This document shows positions 7,451-14,540 of a DNA stretch of 15,056 nucleotides, piece after piece. The notes under the pieces were generated by a model that saw only the letters and a program-made list of their open reading frames with translations, did no database searches and was not told where the DNA came from. This DNA comes from Alphaproteobacteria bacterium (GTDB taxonomy: Bacteria; Pseudomonadota; Alphaproteobacteria; Rhizobiales; Aestuariivirgaceae), in NCBI GenBank assembly GCA_024279045.1, contig JAJRRZ010000150.1, positions 1 to 15,056 on the forward strand. The letters are read 5' to 3'. Every line of letters begins with the position of its first letter. The stretch's first letter is position 1. The position numbers and the translations under genes are program-made.

Positions 7451-7972
7451 ATGTTTGCATTCGACCGCGACACCATCCTGGCGGTGAAGGAAACGCTCGA
7501 CCAGGCCCGCGAGCGCGGCTTGCTGATTGCCACCACGGAAAGCTGCACCGGCGGGCTGCTGGCCGCCGCGCTGACGTCCGTGCCCGGCTCTTCCACCGTG
7601 TTCGAGCGCGGCTTCATTACCTATGCCAATCGCGCAAAGCATGAACTGCTGGGCGTGGCGGAGGAAACACTGGCGGCTCATGGCGCGGTCAGCGAGCAGA
7701 CGGCGCGTGAAATGGCCGAAGGTGCATTGCGCCATTCCCCGGCGGACATTGCGGTATCCATCACCGGCATCGCCGGGCCGGGCGGCGCCACGCCGGAGAA
7801 GCCCGTCGGCCTGGTGCACTTCGCCTGTGCCGCGCGCGACGGTGAAACCATTGCCTTGATGAAGCAGTTTGGCGACATAGGCCGCGATGAAGTGCGTTAT
7901 CAGTCAATGCTGACCGCTCTGGACCTGCTGCGCTTGCAAATGGAAGAGAACTACCCTCCCGCCGTGGCGTGA
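7451..7972 (+). CDS. pncC: CinA C-terminal domain protein, probable nicotinamide-nucleotide amidase
   Basis: This family deamidates nicotinamide mononucleotide to nicotinic acid mononucleotide, recycling the by-product of NAD-dependent DNA ligase. The 173-residue protein matches the stand-alone C-terminal CinA domain without the N-terminal MoaB/MogA-like half. The catalytic motif TTESCTGG lies at 28-35 with Ser31 the expected nucleophile. It is followed by GFITYANRAKHELLGV (54-69), AHGAVSEQTAREMAEGA (76-92), SITGIAGPGG (103-112) and KPVGLVHFA (117-125). The ATG at 7451 directly follows GGGGGCGG; an upstream GTG at 7433 would add six residues without better support. Its position after ispD-ispF is typical of alphaproteobacteria, where ispDF and this gene are often adjacent. 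A 420-bp gap and a possible own promoter suggest it is transcribed separately here. The symbol is by family; activity is inferred. Confidence 0.9.
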   Translation: MFAFDRDTILAVKETLDQARERGLLIATTESCTGGLLAAALTSVPGSSTVFERGFITYANRAKHELLGVAEETLAAHGAVSEQTAREMAEGALRHSPADIAVSITGIAGPGGATPEKPVGLVHFACAARDGETIALMKQFGDIGRDEVRYQSMLTALDLLRLQMEENYPPAVA

Positions 7973-8026
7973 AGTCCACGGATTTGTAGCAAGCAAGCCG
8001 GTCGTGAAGAAAAGCCTTGCGGGCGG

Positions 8027-8052
8027 TGCTGTGCCGGCACAACAGCATTTTT
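8027..8052 (+). terminator. Probable terminator after the CinA-type amidase
   Basis: TGCTGT (8027-8032) pairs with ACAGCA (8042-8047), with a GC-rich loop that itself contains the palindrome GTGCCGGCAC, and TTTTT follows at 8048-8052. The stem is short, but the location 55 bp after the stop and the T run fit intrinsic termination. Confidence 0.45.
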
Positions 8053-8061
8053 GCCTGAGGA

Positions 8062-8106
8062 AAATTGCAAGGCTTTGCGCCATTACGACGCAAAGCCTTG
8101 CAATTT
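8062..8106. terminator. 18-bp perfect inverted repeat, likely (bidirectional) terminator
   Basis: AAATTGCAAGGCTTTGCG (8062-8079) and its exact reverse complement (8089-8106) flank a 9-base loop. It lies between the convergent amidase and MerR genes. Read on the minus strand the stem runs into AATTTT, which suits termination of the MerR transcript. A third partial copy of the arm (AAAGCCTTGC) occurs at 8011-8020. Confidence 0.6.
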
Positions 8107-8195
8107 CCGCTGCATCAAGTTGCGTATTTTTCCTGTTCATGCATTACCTTGTGAATAGTTCACGCTCGACCATGAATTTGCGCAGCATCTGCGCC

Positions 8196-8648
8196 TCACT
8201 TGTCCGGCGGGGCCGTGTGTTCGTCCAGGCACAGCTGGTGGTCGGACAAGATTTCGATAATGCGGCAGCTACGCACCTGGCCAGACGGACATTCACGCAA
8301 CATGCGCTCGAACTCGCGCTCCAGCGCGCGCAACCATTCCAGCTGGCGGCGCACTCGTGCCAGATTGCGCTCGATGATGGCATCCGCTTCGGCACATGGC
8401 GCAGTGGGGTTGTCGGCCAGATCCAGCAGGGCGCGAATGTCGGCCAGCGGCAGGCCCATGTCGCGCGCGTGGCGGATGAACAGCAGGCGCTTGAGCACAT
8501 CACGGCCATAGCGGCGCTGCCCGCCCTCGCTGCGCAATGGTTCGGGAATCAGCCCCTGCTGTTCGTACCAGCGCACGGTTTGCACGCTGACCCCCGCAGC
8601 CTTTGCCAGCGCGCCGATGCTCATCAAGGTGCTGTGTTCATTCATCAC
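8196..8648 (-). CDS. MerR-family metal-responsive transcriptional regulator
   Basis: A 150-residue dimeric DNA-binding regulator. The N-terminal MerR helix-turn-helix reads MSIGALAKAAGVSVQTVRWY (9-28), followed by the wing EPLRSEGGQRRYGRDVLKRL and the conserved FIRHARDMGLPLADIRALL (57-75). A long dimerisation helix runs from about 87 to 118. Cys85, Cys120 and Cys128 have spacing (35 then 8 residues) close to the metal-binding cysteines of MerR, CadR and PbrR proteins. This suggests a soft metal such as Hg, Cd, Pb or Zn, though the ion cannot be assigned. The segment CRIIEILSDH after Cys128 is common in this subgroup. The ATG at 8648 is taken, but starts at 8645 or 8624 are possible and none has a strong ribosome binding site. 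No metal transporter or reductase lies beside it, so it may act on distant genes. The palindromic element at 8682-8847 lies immediately upstream. Confidence 0.88.
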   Translation of the reverse strand: MMNEHSTLMSIGALAKAAGVSVQTVRWYEQQGLIPEPLRSEGGQRRYGRDVLKRLLFIRHARDMGLPLADIRALLDLADNPTAPCAEADAIIERNLARVRRQLEWLRALEREFERMLRECPSGQVRSCRIIEILSDHQLCLDEHTAPPDK

Positions 8649-8681
8649 GGGCTTCGCATCTGTTCCATGCTGCCGGGCCAG

Positions 8682-8847
8682 GGGCTGATCTCAATGCCTC
8701 AATGAATGAGTGCTTTTCACCGGCATTTTGGCAAAATGGCAGCGGCTTTTTGTTCAGCGGCGATAATAGAACTATTGGCAAGAATGAAAAACCGTCTGAC
8801 ATGCAGCCAAAATGCTCATGGGAAGTGCTCAAGCTCCGAGTCCAGTC
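8682..8847 (-). repeat. Palindromic element, copy 1 (inverted and diverged)
   Basis: About 166 bp, related to copies at 12428-12590 and 14541-14701 but in the opposite orientation. Shared blocks include GATCTCAAT near the start, AATGAGTGCTT, GGCAAAATGGCAGCGG, CTATTGGCAAGAA and GAAAAACCGTCTGA, then AAGTGCTC. It carries a small extra segment (GCCTCAATG) near one end, and its terminal repeats are eroded (GGGCTGATC versus GAGTCCAGTC). It sits between the terminator of the DsrC-like gene and the MerR start, so it may also affect merR expression. Confidence 0.85.
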
Positions 8848-8864
8848 TCCCTCAATCTGCAACG

Positions 8865-8891
8865 AAAAAGGGCGGCCAGCAAGGACCGCCC
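8865..8891 (-). terminator. Intrinsic terminator of the DsrC-like gene
   Basis: On the minus strand GGGCGGTCC, a 5-base loop and GGCCGCCC form a GC-rich stem with one bulge, followed by TTTTT. It lies 50 bp beyond the stop of the DsrC-like gene, a textbook layout. Confidence 0.85.
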
Positions 8892-8940
8892 CGAATGCCG
8901 TTTCTGGCTCCTGCTTTACGGCCCGCTGGTGCGGGGTTGC

Positions 8941-9279
8941 TCAGTAGCCGCCCTTGCGCTTGCTCTCCGGCAGGCCGGCAATACGCCCGCCCTGCTTGGA
9001 GGGGTCCAGCGGGAACAGGTCGTAGAGATCTTTCTGCTTGACCTTTTCGCCCCATTTCTCGCTCATCGCCTTGATGATGGTGCGGGTGTTGGGCTGGTTG
9101 CCGCCGTTGTTGAAGTATTCGTCGCGCAGGTAGTTGATCACGTCCCAGTGTTTTTCGGTCAGCGTGATGCCCTCCGCCTCGGCCATGGCCTCGGCCAGCT
9201 CCTCGCTCCAGTCAGCGTGATTGACCAGATAGCCGCGCGCGTCGGTTTCGATTTCCTGCCCCTTGAAGTTGAAGCCCAT
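8941..9279 (-). CDS. DsrC/TusE-family protein lacking both signature cysteines
   Basis: A 112-residue cytoplasmic protein with the full DsrC/TusE fold signature: FKGQEIETDARGYLVNHADW (5-24), LTEKHWDVINYLRDEY (40-55) and RTIIKAMSEKWG (66-77). The C-terminal arm reads LFPLDPSKQGGRIAGLP. In sulfur-carrier DsrC the arm has a Cys after KQA and a penultimate Cys; TusE keeps the penultimate one. Here both positions are Gly (about 97-98 and 111, ending KRKGGY), so it cannot carry sulfur on the arm. Cysteine-less homologues have been described as RspA-type, with a suspected regulatory role. The start at 9279 is chosen because GGGAG lies 8 bases upstream; it gives the usual family N-terminus. The ELM1-family gene ends 45 bp upstream on the same strand, and the SulP transporter is divergent beyond it. 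Confidence 0.9.
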   Translation of the reverse strand: MGFNFKGQEIETDARGYLVNHADWSEELAEAMAEAEGITLTEKHWDVINYLRDEYFNNGGNQPNTRTIIKAMSEKWGEKVKQKDLYDLFPLDPSKQGGRIAGLPESKRKGGY

Positions 9280-9324
9280 GATAACATCTCCCGAAGTTGC
9301 TTCTCCCATGATGATGACAGCGTT

Positions 9325-10455
9325 TTAATCACCCGCCAGCCATGACGCAATGCGCGCGACGGCCTGTTGCAGGGCTCTTTCCCGCAAGCCGGAAGGCGCT
9401 GCTGGCCTGCAGGGATTGCCCTGTCCCGCCACGCCCCCACCTGCATGCAGCCAGTTGGCCAGACCATGGGCAGCGAGATTGTCGGCAAAGGCCCGCATGT
9501 CGCGCGGTGGCTGCAACAGGCCGTTGACGGCCAGCCAGCGGGCAATGCCACGATCGGCCCGCCAGCGCGGCGCGAAAGGGCTGCGCCGCAGGGGCCACAT
9601 GTGCATCGCCTTGCCGGTGCGCGCTGCTTCCGCCAGCAGCGAGGCGGAATCGGCGGTAACGACAAAACAGTCGGCCAGCGTCAGAATGGCGCGGTGCGGG
9701 TTCTTCAGCGGATCGGCGGCGGTTTCGGCGCGGAAGTGGTGAAACCATCCGGGCGGCTGCAATACCTCGCGCAAGGCACGCGATTGCCGCACCCCGGTGC
9801 GTGGCGAGGTGGAGACGATCCACGAACCACCTGTCTCTTGCATCAACCCCTGCACCGCCCGGCCCAGGGCATGGGCGTCGCTGGCGTCGAACAGCAGCGG
9901 CCAGCGCGCCCCGCCCGTCAGCACACCGATCCACGGGCGCGGCAGGTGGGCGAATTGCTCTCGCCAGTGCTCCAGCACCTTCTCGTCGGCCTGCGGCGGA
10001 ACGGCAGGCGGCAGGTCGAGCATAACGACGTTGGGCGCATCCGCCGGCAGGCCGTATTGCGGCGTGCTCAGCAGCAGGTCGAACCAGCCCAACGGCGCAC
10101 GCGGGCGGCCCAGCCAGACGATGCGCACTCTCGGGTTGGCTTGCCGGATCCAGCGCGCCACCGGCACCGCACGACGACCCACACCGATGACCAGATCCGG
10201 CCACGGTGGGGAAATGGCTGCGCGGCTGGCGGCATCGAGCACCGCCAGCGTGGGTGGCAGGGCGATGTTGGGCAACGAACGCACCGCGCTCCAGCGCAGG
10301 GGCTTTTCCAGCATTTGCGGCGCCGGTCTGCCCTCCCGCCGCAATTGCCGATTGAGCAATCCCCCCAGGGCGCGCACTTGCGCGTTGTCGCCGGCGCGAT
10401 GGCCGGTAAGCAGCCAGATGATGGGGGAATGTTCAGCCAAGGCACGACCCGTCAA
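9325..10455 (-). CDS. ELM1-family (mitochondrial fission ELM1-like) protein
   Basis: A 376-residue protein of the COG3660/ELM1 family, which has a glycosyltransferase-B-like fold and no firmly established bacterial function. Recognisable segments are WLLTGHRAGDNAQVRALGGL (14-33, with the GDNAQ motif), PDLVIGVGRRAVPVARWIR (86-104) and IVWLGRPR (112-119). Next are WIGVLTGGARWPLLFD (175-190), IVSTSPRTG (213-221) and LADCFVVTADSASLLAEAA (260-278), a nucleotide-sugar-like pocket signature. No ATG precedes GRALAEHSPIIW. A TTG at 10455 with AAGAGGA five bases upstream is the best start; longer open sequence to 10782 would overlap the SulP gene and is unlikely to be coding. It probably forms a two-gene transcript with the DsrC-like gene (45-bp gap). 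The start is 68 bp from that of the divergent SulP gene, so the two promoters share a short region. Confidence 0.82.
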   Translation of the reverse strand: MTGRALAEHSPIIWLLTGHRAGDNAQVRALGGLLNRQLRREGRPAPQMLEKPLRWSAVRSLPNIALPPTLAVLDAASRAAISPPWPDLVIGVGRRAVPVARWIRQANPRVRIVWLGRPRAPLGWFDLLLSTPQYGLPADAPNVVMLDLPPAVPPQADEKVLEHWREQFAHLPRPWIGVLTGGARWPLLFDASDAHALGRAVQGLMQETGGSWIVSTSPRTGVRQSRALREVLQPPGWFHHFRAETAADPLKNPHRAILTLADCFVVTADSASLLAEAARTGKAMHMWPLRRSPFAPRWRADRGIARWLAVNGLLQPPRDMRAFADNLAAHGLANWLHAGGGVAGQGNPCRPAAPSGLRERALQQAVARIASWLAGD

Positions 10456-10523
10456 AATGTCCTCTTGCGGGAGGGATGCTTTTTCCGCCTTATGGCAAAA
10501 AACACGCGGGGCGGAAACCGGAT

Positions 10524-12404
10524 ATGTCTTCTGCTGCCAACAACTCCAGCGGCAAACGCGCGAGCACGGGCTGGCCGGCATGGCTGCCACCGGGAATGCG
10601 GCGGCTGGCGGAAGTGCGCGACCCGCAGGTATTGCGCGCGGACGTGATGGCGGGCATTTCCGTGGCGCTGCTGCTGATTCCGCAGGCGATGGCCTTTGCG
10701 CAACTGGCCGGGCTGCCCGCGCAGGCGGGGCTGTATGCGGCGCTGCTGCCGCCGGTGTTCGCCGCGCTATTCGGCTCGTCACGGCAAATGGTAACCGGGC
10801 CGGTGTCGCTGATCTCGCTGATGACCTTCGCGGCGCTGGCGCCGCTGGTAAACGGCAATGGTGAACTGGCGTGGCAGGCGGCGATGCTGCTGGCGGCGAT
10901 GGTCGGCATCATCCAGATCGGCCTTGGCCTGCTGCGGCTTGGTGTGCTGGTGGACTTCCTCTCGCATCCGGTGGTCATCGGCTTCACCAATGCCGGGGTG
11001 ATCATCATCGCCACGGCGCAGATGGGCAAGCTGTTCGGCATCTCGGCGGAAAAGGGTGCGTGGCATTTCCAGACCGTCTGGAATATGATCAAGACCCTGG
11101 CCGCGCACGGCCCACATTGGCCAACGCTGTTCATGGCCATCTTCTCGTTTGCATTGATCATCGCCGTGCGTCGCTGGCGCGCACACTGGCCGGGCGTGCT
11201 GATCGCCGTTGCGGCGGCAACACTGCTGGCCTGGTTGACGGGCTATGCAGCAGCAGGCGGCAAGGTGATCGGCGCCATTCCCGCCGCCCTACCCTCGCTT
11301 GCCCTGCCGCCGCTGGATGCCGCGCTGGCAGCGCAACTGCTGCCCTCGGCCATCGTCATCGCCCTGCTGGGCTACCTGGAGGCCATTTCCATCGCCCGCG
11401 CGCTGGCGGCAAAGACGCGCCAGCGCATCAGCGCCAATCAGGAGCTGTTCGGCCAGGGGGCGGGCAATCTGGCAGCCGCCTTCTCCGGTGGCTATCCGGT
11501 CTCCGCCTCGTTCTCGCGCTCGGCGGTGAACCTCGACAACGGCGGGCGCACGCCGTTCTCGGCCATCACCTCCGCAGTGGTGATCGCGCTGGTGCTGCTG
11601 TTGCTCACCCCGTTGCTGTATCACCTGCCACAGGCGGCGCTTGCGGCGGTGATCATCATGGCGGTGGCGGGGTTGTTTCACCTCGCGCCCATCCGCCGCG
11701 CCTGGCAGGTGGAGAAACACGACGGCATCGTCGCGCTGGCCACCTTCGTGCTGACGCTGATCAGCGCGCCACGACTGGAAATCGGCATCTTCGGCGGCAT
11801 ATTGCTGTCCATGGCGCTGTTCATCTACCGCACCATGCGCCCGCGCGTGGCGCTGCTGGCGCGATTGGAAGACGGACGGCTGGCCGACGCCCACCTCTAC
11901 CCTTCCGCGCGGCGTTGCGAACGAGTGCTGCTGGTGCGTCACTACTTGCTGCTCTATTACGCCAACGCCGGGCATTTCGAGAACCGCCTGCTGCACCTGC
12001 TGGCGGAATATCCGCGGGCACGGTTCGTCATTCTCGACCTCTCCGCGGTGAACATGATCGATTCCTCCGGCGTGGATGTGCTGGCCGACCTGCGGCGGCG
12101 GCTGGCGGCGCATGGCATCGAGCTGTTGCTGGCGCGGGCCAACCATCACGTGCGTTCCGCACTGCAACGCGCCGGACTGCTCAGTGCGCATACCGGCAAC
12201 GCCGATGCCATCCGGCTGTTTGACCGCCCGACCCAGGCCATCTGCTTCGCCCTGTCGCACGTGCAATGCCCGGATTGCGACAATGGCAGATATTGCCCAC
12301 TGCGGCGGCAGGATTATGCTCCTCCCCCCTGCCCTGCCACGGATGATGCGGCAAATGCCCCCGCATCAGTCTCCGCGGACAACGGCAAGCCATCAGCTCC
12401 CTGA
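10524..12404 (+). CDS. SulP-family anion (sulfate/bicarbonate type) transporter with STAS domain
   Basis: A 626-residue inner-membrane transporter, normal for the family. The SulP signature PQAMAFAQLAGLPAQAGLYA (53-72) follows an Asp-containing first helix, and the transport core extends to about 435. Conserved parts include TGPVSLISLM (91-100), FLSHPVVIGFTNAGVI (145-160) and NQELFGQGAGNLAAAFSGGY (305-324), followed by PVSASFSRSAVN. The cytoplasmic STAS domain is at about 470-578, with DLSAVNMIDSSGVDVL (505-520). After STAS an unusual tail carries four cysteines (582, 585, 591, 603; CPDCDNGRYC), resembling a metal-binding knuckle. The substrate is not determined by sequence; sulfate, bicarbonate and other anions occur in the family. 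The ATG at 10524 is preferred (CGGA upstream); an earlier ATG at 10476 touches its GGGAGGG with no spacing. The gene is divergent from the ELM1/DsrC-like pair and ends just before palindromic copy 2. Confidence 0.92.
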   Translation: MSSAANNSSGKRASTGWPAWLPPGMRRLAEVRDPQVLRADVMAGISVALLLIPQAMAFAQLAGLPAQAGLYAALLPPVFAALFGSSRQMVTGPVSLISLMTFAALAPLVNGNGELAWQAAMLLAAMVGIIQIGLGLLRLGVLVDFLSHPVVIGFTNAGVIIIATAQMGKLFGISAEKGAWHFQTVWNMIKTLAAHGPHWPTLFMAIFSFALIIAVRRWRAHWPGVLIAVAAATLLAWLTGYAAAGGKVIGAIPAALPSLALPPLDAALAAQLLPSAIVIALLGYLEAISIARALAAKTRQRISANQELFGQGAGNLAAAFSGGYPVSASFSRSAVNLDNGGRTPFSAITSAVVIALVLLLLTPLLYHLPQAALAAVIIMAVAGLFHLAPIRRAWQVEKHDGIVALATFVLTLISAPRLEIGIFGGILLSMALFIYRTMRPRVALLARLEDGRLADAHLYPSARRCERVLLVRHYLLLYYANAGHFENRLLHLLAEYPRARFVILDLSAVNMIDSSGVDVLADLRRRLAAHGIELLLARANHHVRSALQRAGLLSAHTGNADAIRLFDRPTQAICFALSHVQCPDCDNGRYCPLRRQDYAPPPCPATDDAANAPASVSADNGKPSAP

Positions 12405-12427
12405 TGCCACTGCCTGCCCGTCGATCT

Positions 12428-12590
12428 AGGGTCTGGACTCAATACCTGAGCACTCCACATGGGCATTTTGGCTGCATATCAGGCGGTTTTTCGTTCTTGC
12501 CAATAGCTCCAACTATTGCCTGCGAACGAAAAGCCGCTGCTATTTGCCAAAATGCCCATGAGAAGCACTCATTTATTGAGGCCAGACCCT
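12428..12590 (+). repeat. Palindromic element, copy 2
   Basis: A 163-bp imperfect palindrome. The left end AGGGTCTGGACTCAATA mirrors the right end TATTGAGGCCAGACCCT. Inner blocks also pair: CGGTTTTTCGTTC with GAACGAAAAGCCG, and CCAATAG with CTATTG around a short central loop near 12509. If the element proper is GGGTC...GACCC, it is bounded by TA on both sides, as expected for TA-targeting insertions. It fills nearly all the space between the convergent SulP and dusA genes and may terminate both. Its right edge contributes the last base of the dusA stop codon. Confidence 0.92.
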
Positions 12591-13626
12591 ACTGCTCCGC
12601 CACCTGAAGGGAATCCTCCGCATCACCGGTCAGGGCCGCTGCGCGCACCTGCTCCAGTGCACACTGCAACACGCCAATGTCGCCGGGCTTTCCTGGCGCC
12701 TCCTCGCTGAGGATGCGACGGAAGGCCCGCGCGCCGGGGCGGCCATGAAACAGCCCCAGGATGTGCTTCGTCATGGCGTTCAGCGGCACCCCCTCCGCCA
12801 GTCGGCGCTGCACATAGGGGATGAAGCGTTCGACCGCTTCCACCGGGTCGCGCACCGGCGCGATATCACCGAACAACTGCTCATCCACGCGCGACAGCAG
12901 CCACGGCGTCTGATAGGCGGCGCGCCCCACCATCACCCCGTCCACATGGTCGAGTTGCGCCCGGCATTCGGCCATGCTCTGCAATCCGCCATTGATGATG
13001 ATCTCCAGTTCGTCAAAGCACTGCTTCATCCGGTGTGCGCGGGGGTAATCCAGTGGCGGCACGGTGCGGTTCTGCTTCGGACTGAGGCCACCGAGGATGG
13101 CCTTGCGCACATGGATGACGAAGGTGCGCACACCCGCTTCCGCCACGATGTCGATGAAATGCGCCAAGTGCTCGTCGGAATCTGCATCGTCCACGCCGAC
13201 ACGGCATTTCACCGTGATCGGCACATCGCGCCCTGTTGCCTGCACGGCTTCGGCCATCGCCCGCGCACAGGCCGCCACTGTTTCCGGCTCCCTGAACAGC
13301 ACCGCGCCGAAGCGTCCCTGCCGCACCTTGTCCGACGGGCAGCCGACATTGATATTGACGGCATCATAGCCCCATTCGGCACAAATGGCGGCGGCTTCCG
13401 CCATCTCGCCCGGATCGGAGCCACCAAGCTGCACGACCACGGGGTGCTCCTGTGCATTGAAGTCAAGCAGGCGCGCACGATCGCCTTTCAACACGGCGGC
13501 GGCGGCGATCATCTCGGTATAGAGAATCGCGCGGCGACTCAGCAGCCGGTGGAAATAGCGGCAGTGCCGATCCGTCCAGTCCACCATGGGAGCGACGGAA
13601 AAAGTCTTGTCGAAGGAGATGCTCAT
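12589..13626 (-). CDS. dusA: tRNA-dihydrouridine(20/20a) synthase
   Basis: An FMN- and NADPH-dependent enzyme that reduces uridines in the tRNA D-loop. The 345-residue protein has the DusA N-terminus FSVAPMVDWTDRHCRYFHRL (9-28) and YTEMI (36-40). QLGGSDP (66-72) and NINVGCPSDKVRQGRFGAVL (91-110) follow, with Cys96 the catalytic proton donor. TVKCRVGVDD (138-147), FVIHVRKAILGGLSPKQNR (169-187) and IINGG (210-214) complete the core. HVRKAILGGLSPKQNR is typical of the DusA branch rather than DusB or DusC. The ATG at 13626 has AGGAAGG just upstream; earlier starts at 13662 or 13704 are less likely. The stop codon TAG straddles the edge of palindromic copy 2, so the C-terminal residues may have been altered by its insertion. 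It is 142 bp downstream of a Crp-type regulator. Confidence 0.94.
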   Translation of the reverse strand: MSISFDKTFSVAPMVDWTDRHCRYFHRLLSRRAILYTEMIAAAAVLKGDRARLLDFNAQEHPVVVQLGGSDPGEMAEAAAICAEWGYDAVNINVGCPSDKVRQGRFGAVLFREPETVAACARAMAEAVQATGRDVPITVKCRVGVDDADSDEHLAHFIDIVAEAGVRTFVIHVRKAILGGLSPKQNRTVPPLDYPRAHRMKQCFDELEIIINGGLQSMAECRAQLDHVDGVMVGRAAYQTPWLLSRVDEQLFGDIAPVRDPVEAVERFIPYVQRRLAEGVPLNAMTKHILGLFHGRPGARAFRRILSEEAPGKPGDIGVLQCALEQVRAAALTGDAEDSLQVAEQ

Positions 13627-13768
13627 GCGCCTTCCTGCGCGGGTGCGGTTCGGGGTTGCCATTACCCGCTTCCAACCATGAACACCACCCTCCGGCAAGA
13701 GCAATGCAGCCTCCTTACGGGATGTCTTCCGGGATATGGGGAATGAAACGGCAGAAAATGCAGCAGGA

Positions 13769-14497
13769 TCATTCCATCTTCATCCTGCAGATCTCGCCAG
13801 TTTCGGCAAAGTGGCGCAGCAGCGACATGTCCGGCACGTGCACATGGTCGCGATGGATCTCGATCCCCATCTGCCGCAGCCGTTTCAGCGCACGTGAAAA
13901 ACTCTCCGGCTTCATGCCCAGGCGCGCCGCGATCAGCCCCTTCTCGTAAGGCAGGTCGATATGCGCCTCGCCGGCATCCTGCTTCGGGCACAGGCCGAGG
14001 ATGAAGTCCGCCACCCGCTGGCAACCCGTCTGCGATTTCAGGTGCTCCAGTTCCGACACCAAGTAGCCAATGCGCTGATAAGCCGCTTTCAGCATGCTCA
14101 ATGACAGATGCGCATTGCGCAGCAGCACCTTGTGAAAATGCGGGATCTCCACCCGCAACAGCCGCGAATCGGCGGCCAGCTCGGCAGTGGCGGGATATTT
14201 GCCGCCCAGAAACACCGAGGCCTCGGCAATGGCATTGCCCTTGCCGAACACGCCAAGGATCACCTCACTGCCCTCCGGCGTGTGGCGCATCACTTTCACC
14301 AGACCATCGAGAATGATGTAGAAGGCATCGGCCCTGTCCCCATGCTGAAACAATACCTTGCCTCGCGGGTAGCGCCTCGGCAGCGCACTGCCCACCACCT
14401 CGCGCACCTCTTCTTCGCTCAAGTCGGCAAACAGGGAGAGCTTGCGCAGTGTCTGCATGTCCTGATCATTCAGGGCGCTGTCGTGATGGTTCATCAT
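13769..14497 (-). CDS. Crp/Fnr-family transcriptional regulator without Fe-S cysteines
   Basis: A 242-residue regulator. A cyclic-nucleotide-binding-like beta barrel spans about 21-130 (LFADLSEEEVREVVG, YPRGKVLFQHGDRADAFYII, DGLVKVM). It is followed by the dimerisation helix (131-155) and a Crp-type winged helix (DLPYEKGLIAARLGMKPESF, 181-200; then SRALKRLRQMGI). The N-terminal cysteine cluster that binds a 4Fe-4S centre in Fnr is absent. Only Cys159, 170 and 237 remain, and the exact phosphate-binding RXS motif of Crp is not evident in the barrel. It resembles Dnr/NnrR-type members that sense nitric oxide or other signals, but the signal cannot be assigned. AAGAGG lies five bases before the ATG at 14497, with a second ATG directly after. 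dusA is downstream and palindromic copy 3 is 44 bp upstream, so the promoter lies within or beside that element. Confidence 0.9.
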   Translation of the reverse strand: MMNHHDSALNDQDMQTLRKLSLFADLSEEEVREVVGSALPRRYPRGKVLFQHGDRADAFYIILDGLVKVMRHTPEGSEVILGVFGKGNAIAEASVFLGGKYPATAELAADSRLLRVEIPHFHKVLLRNAHLSLSMLKAAYQRIGYLVSELEHLKSQTGCQRVADFILGLCPKQDAGEAHIDLPYEKGLIAARLGMKPESFSRALKRLRQMGIEIHRDHVHVPDMSLLRHFAETGEICRMKME

Positions 14498-14540
14498 TCT
14501 TGCCTCTTGCGAACACTTCACTGCCAACGCCCCCGGCCTT

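Noticed and set aside
10476..10523. Earlier SulP start at 10476
   Set aside because: Its GGGAGGG directly abuts the ATG with no spacing, and the added residues do not resemble the family; 10524 is more plausible but not proven.
10456..10782. N-terminal extension of the ELM1-family protein of about 109 residues
   Set aside because: It is Ala/Pro/Arg-rich, overlaps the SulP coding sequence antisense, and homology begins only near the TTG at 10455.
12404..12607. Short open frame across palindromic copy 2 resembling that across copy 3
   Set aside because: The similarity reflects the shared repeat DNA; no translation signal, and the repeat is explained by its palindromic structure.
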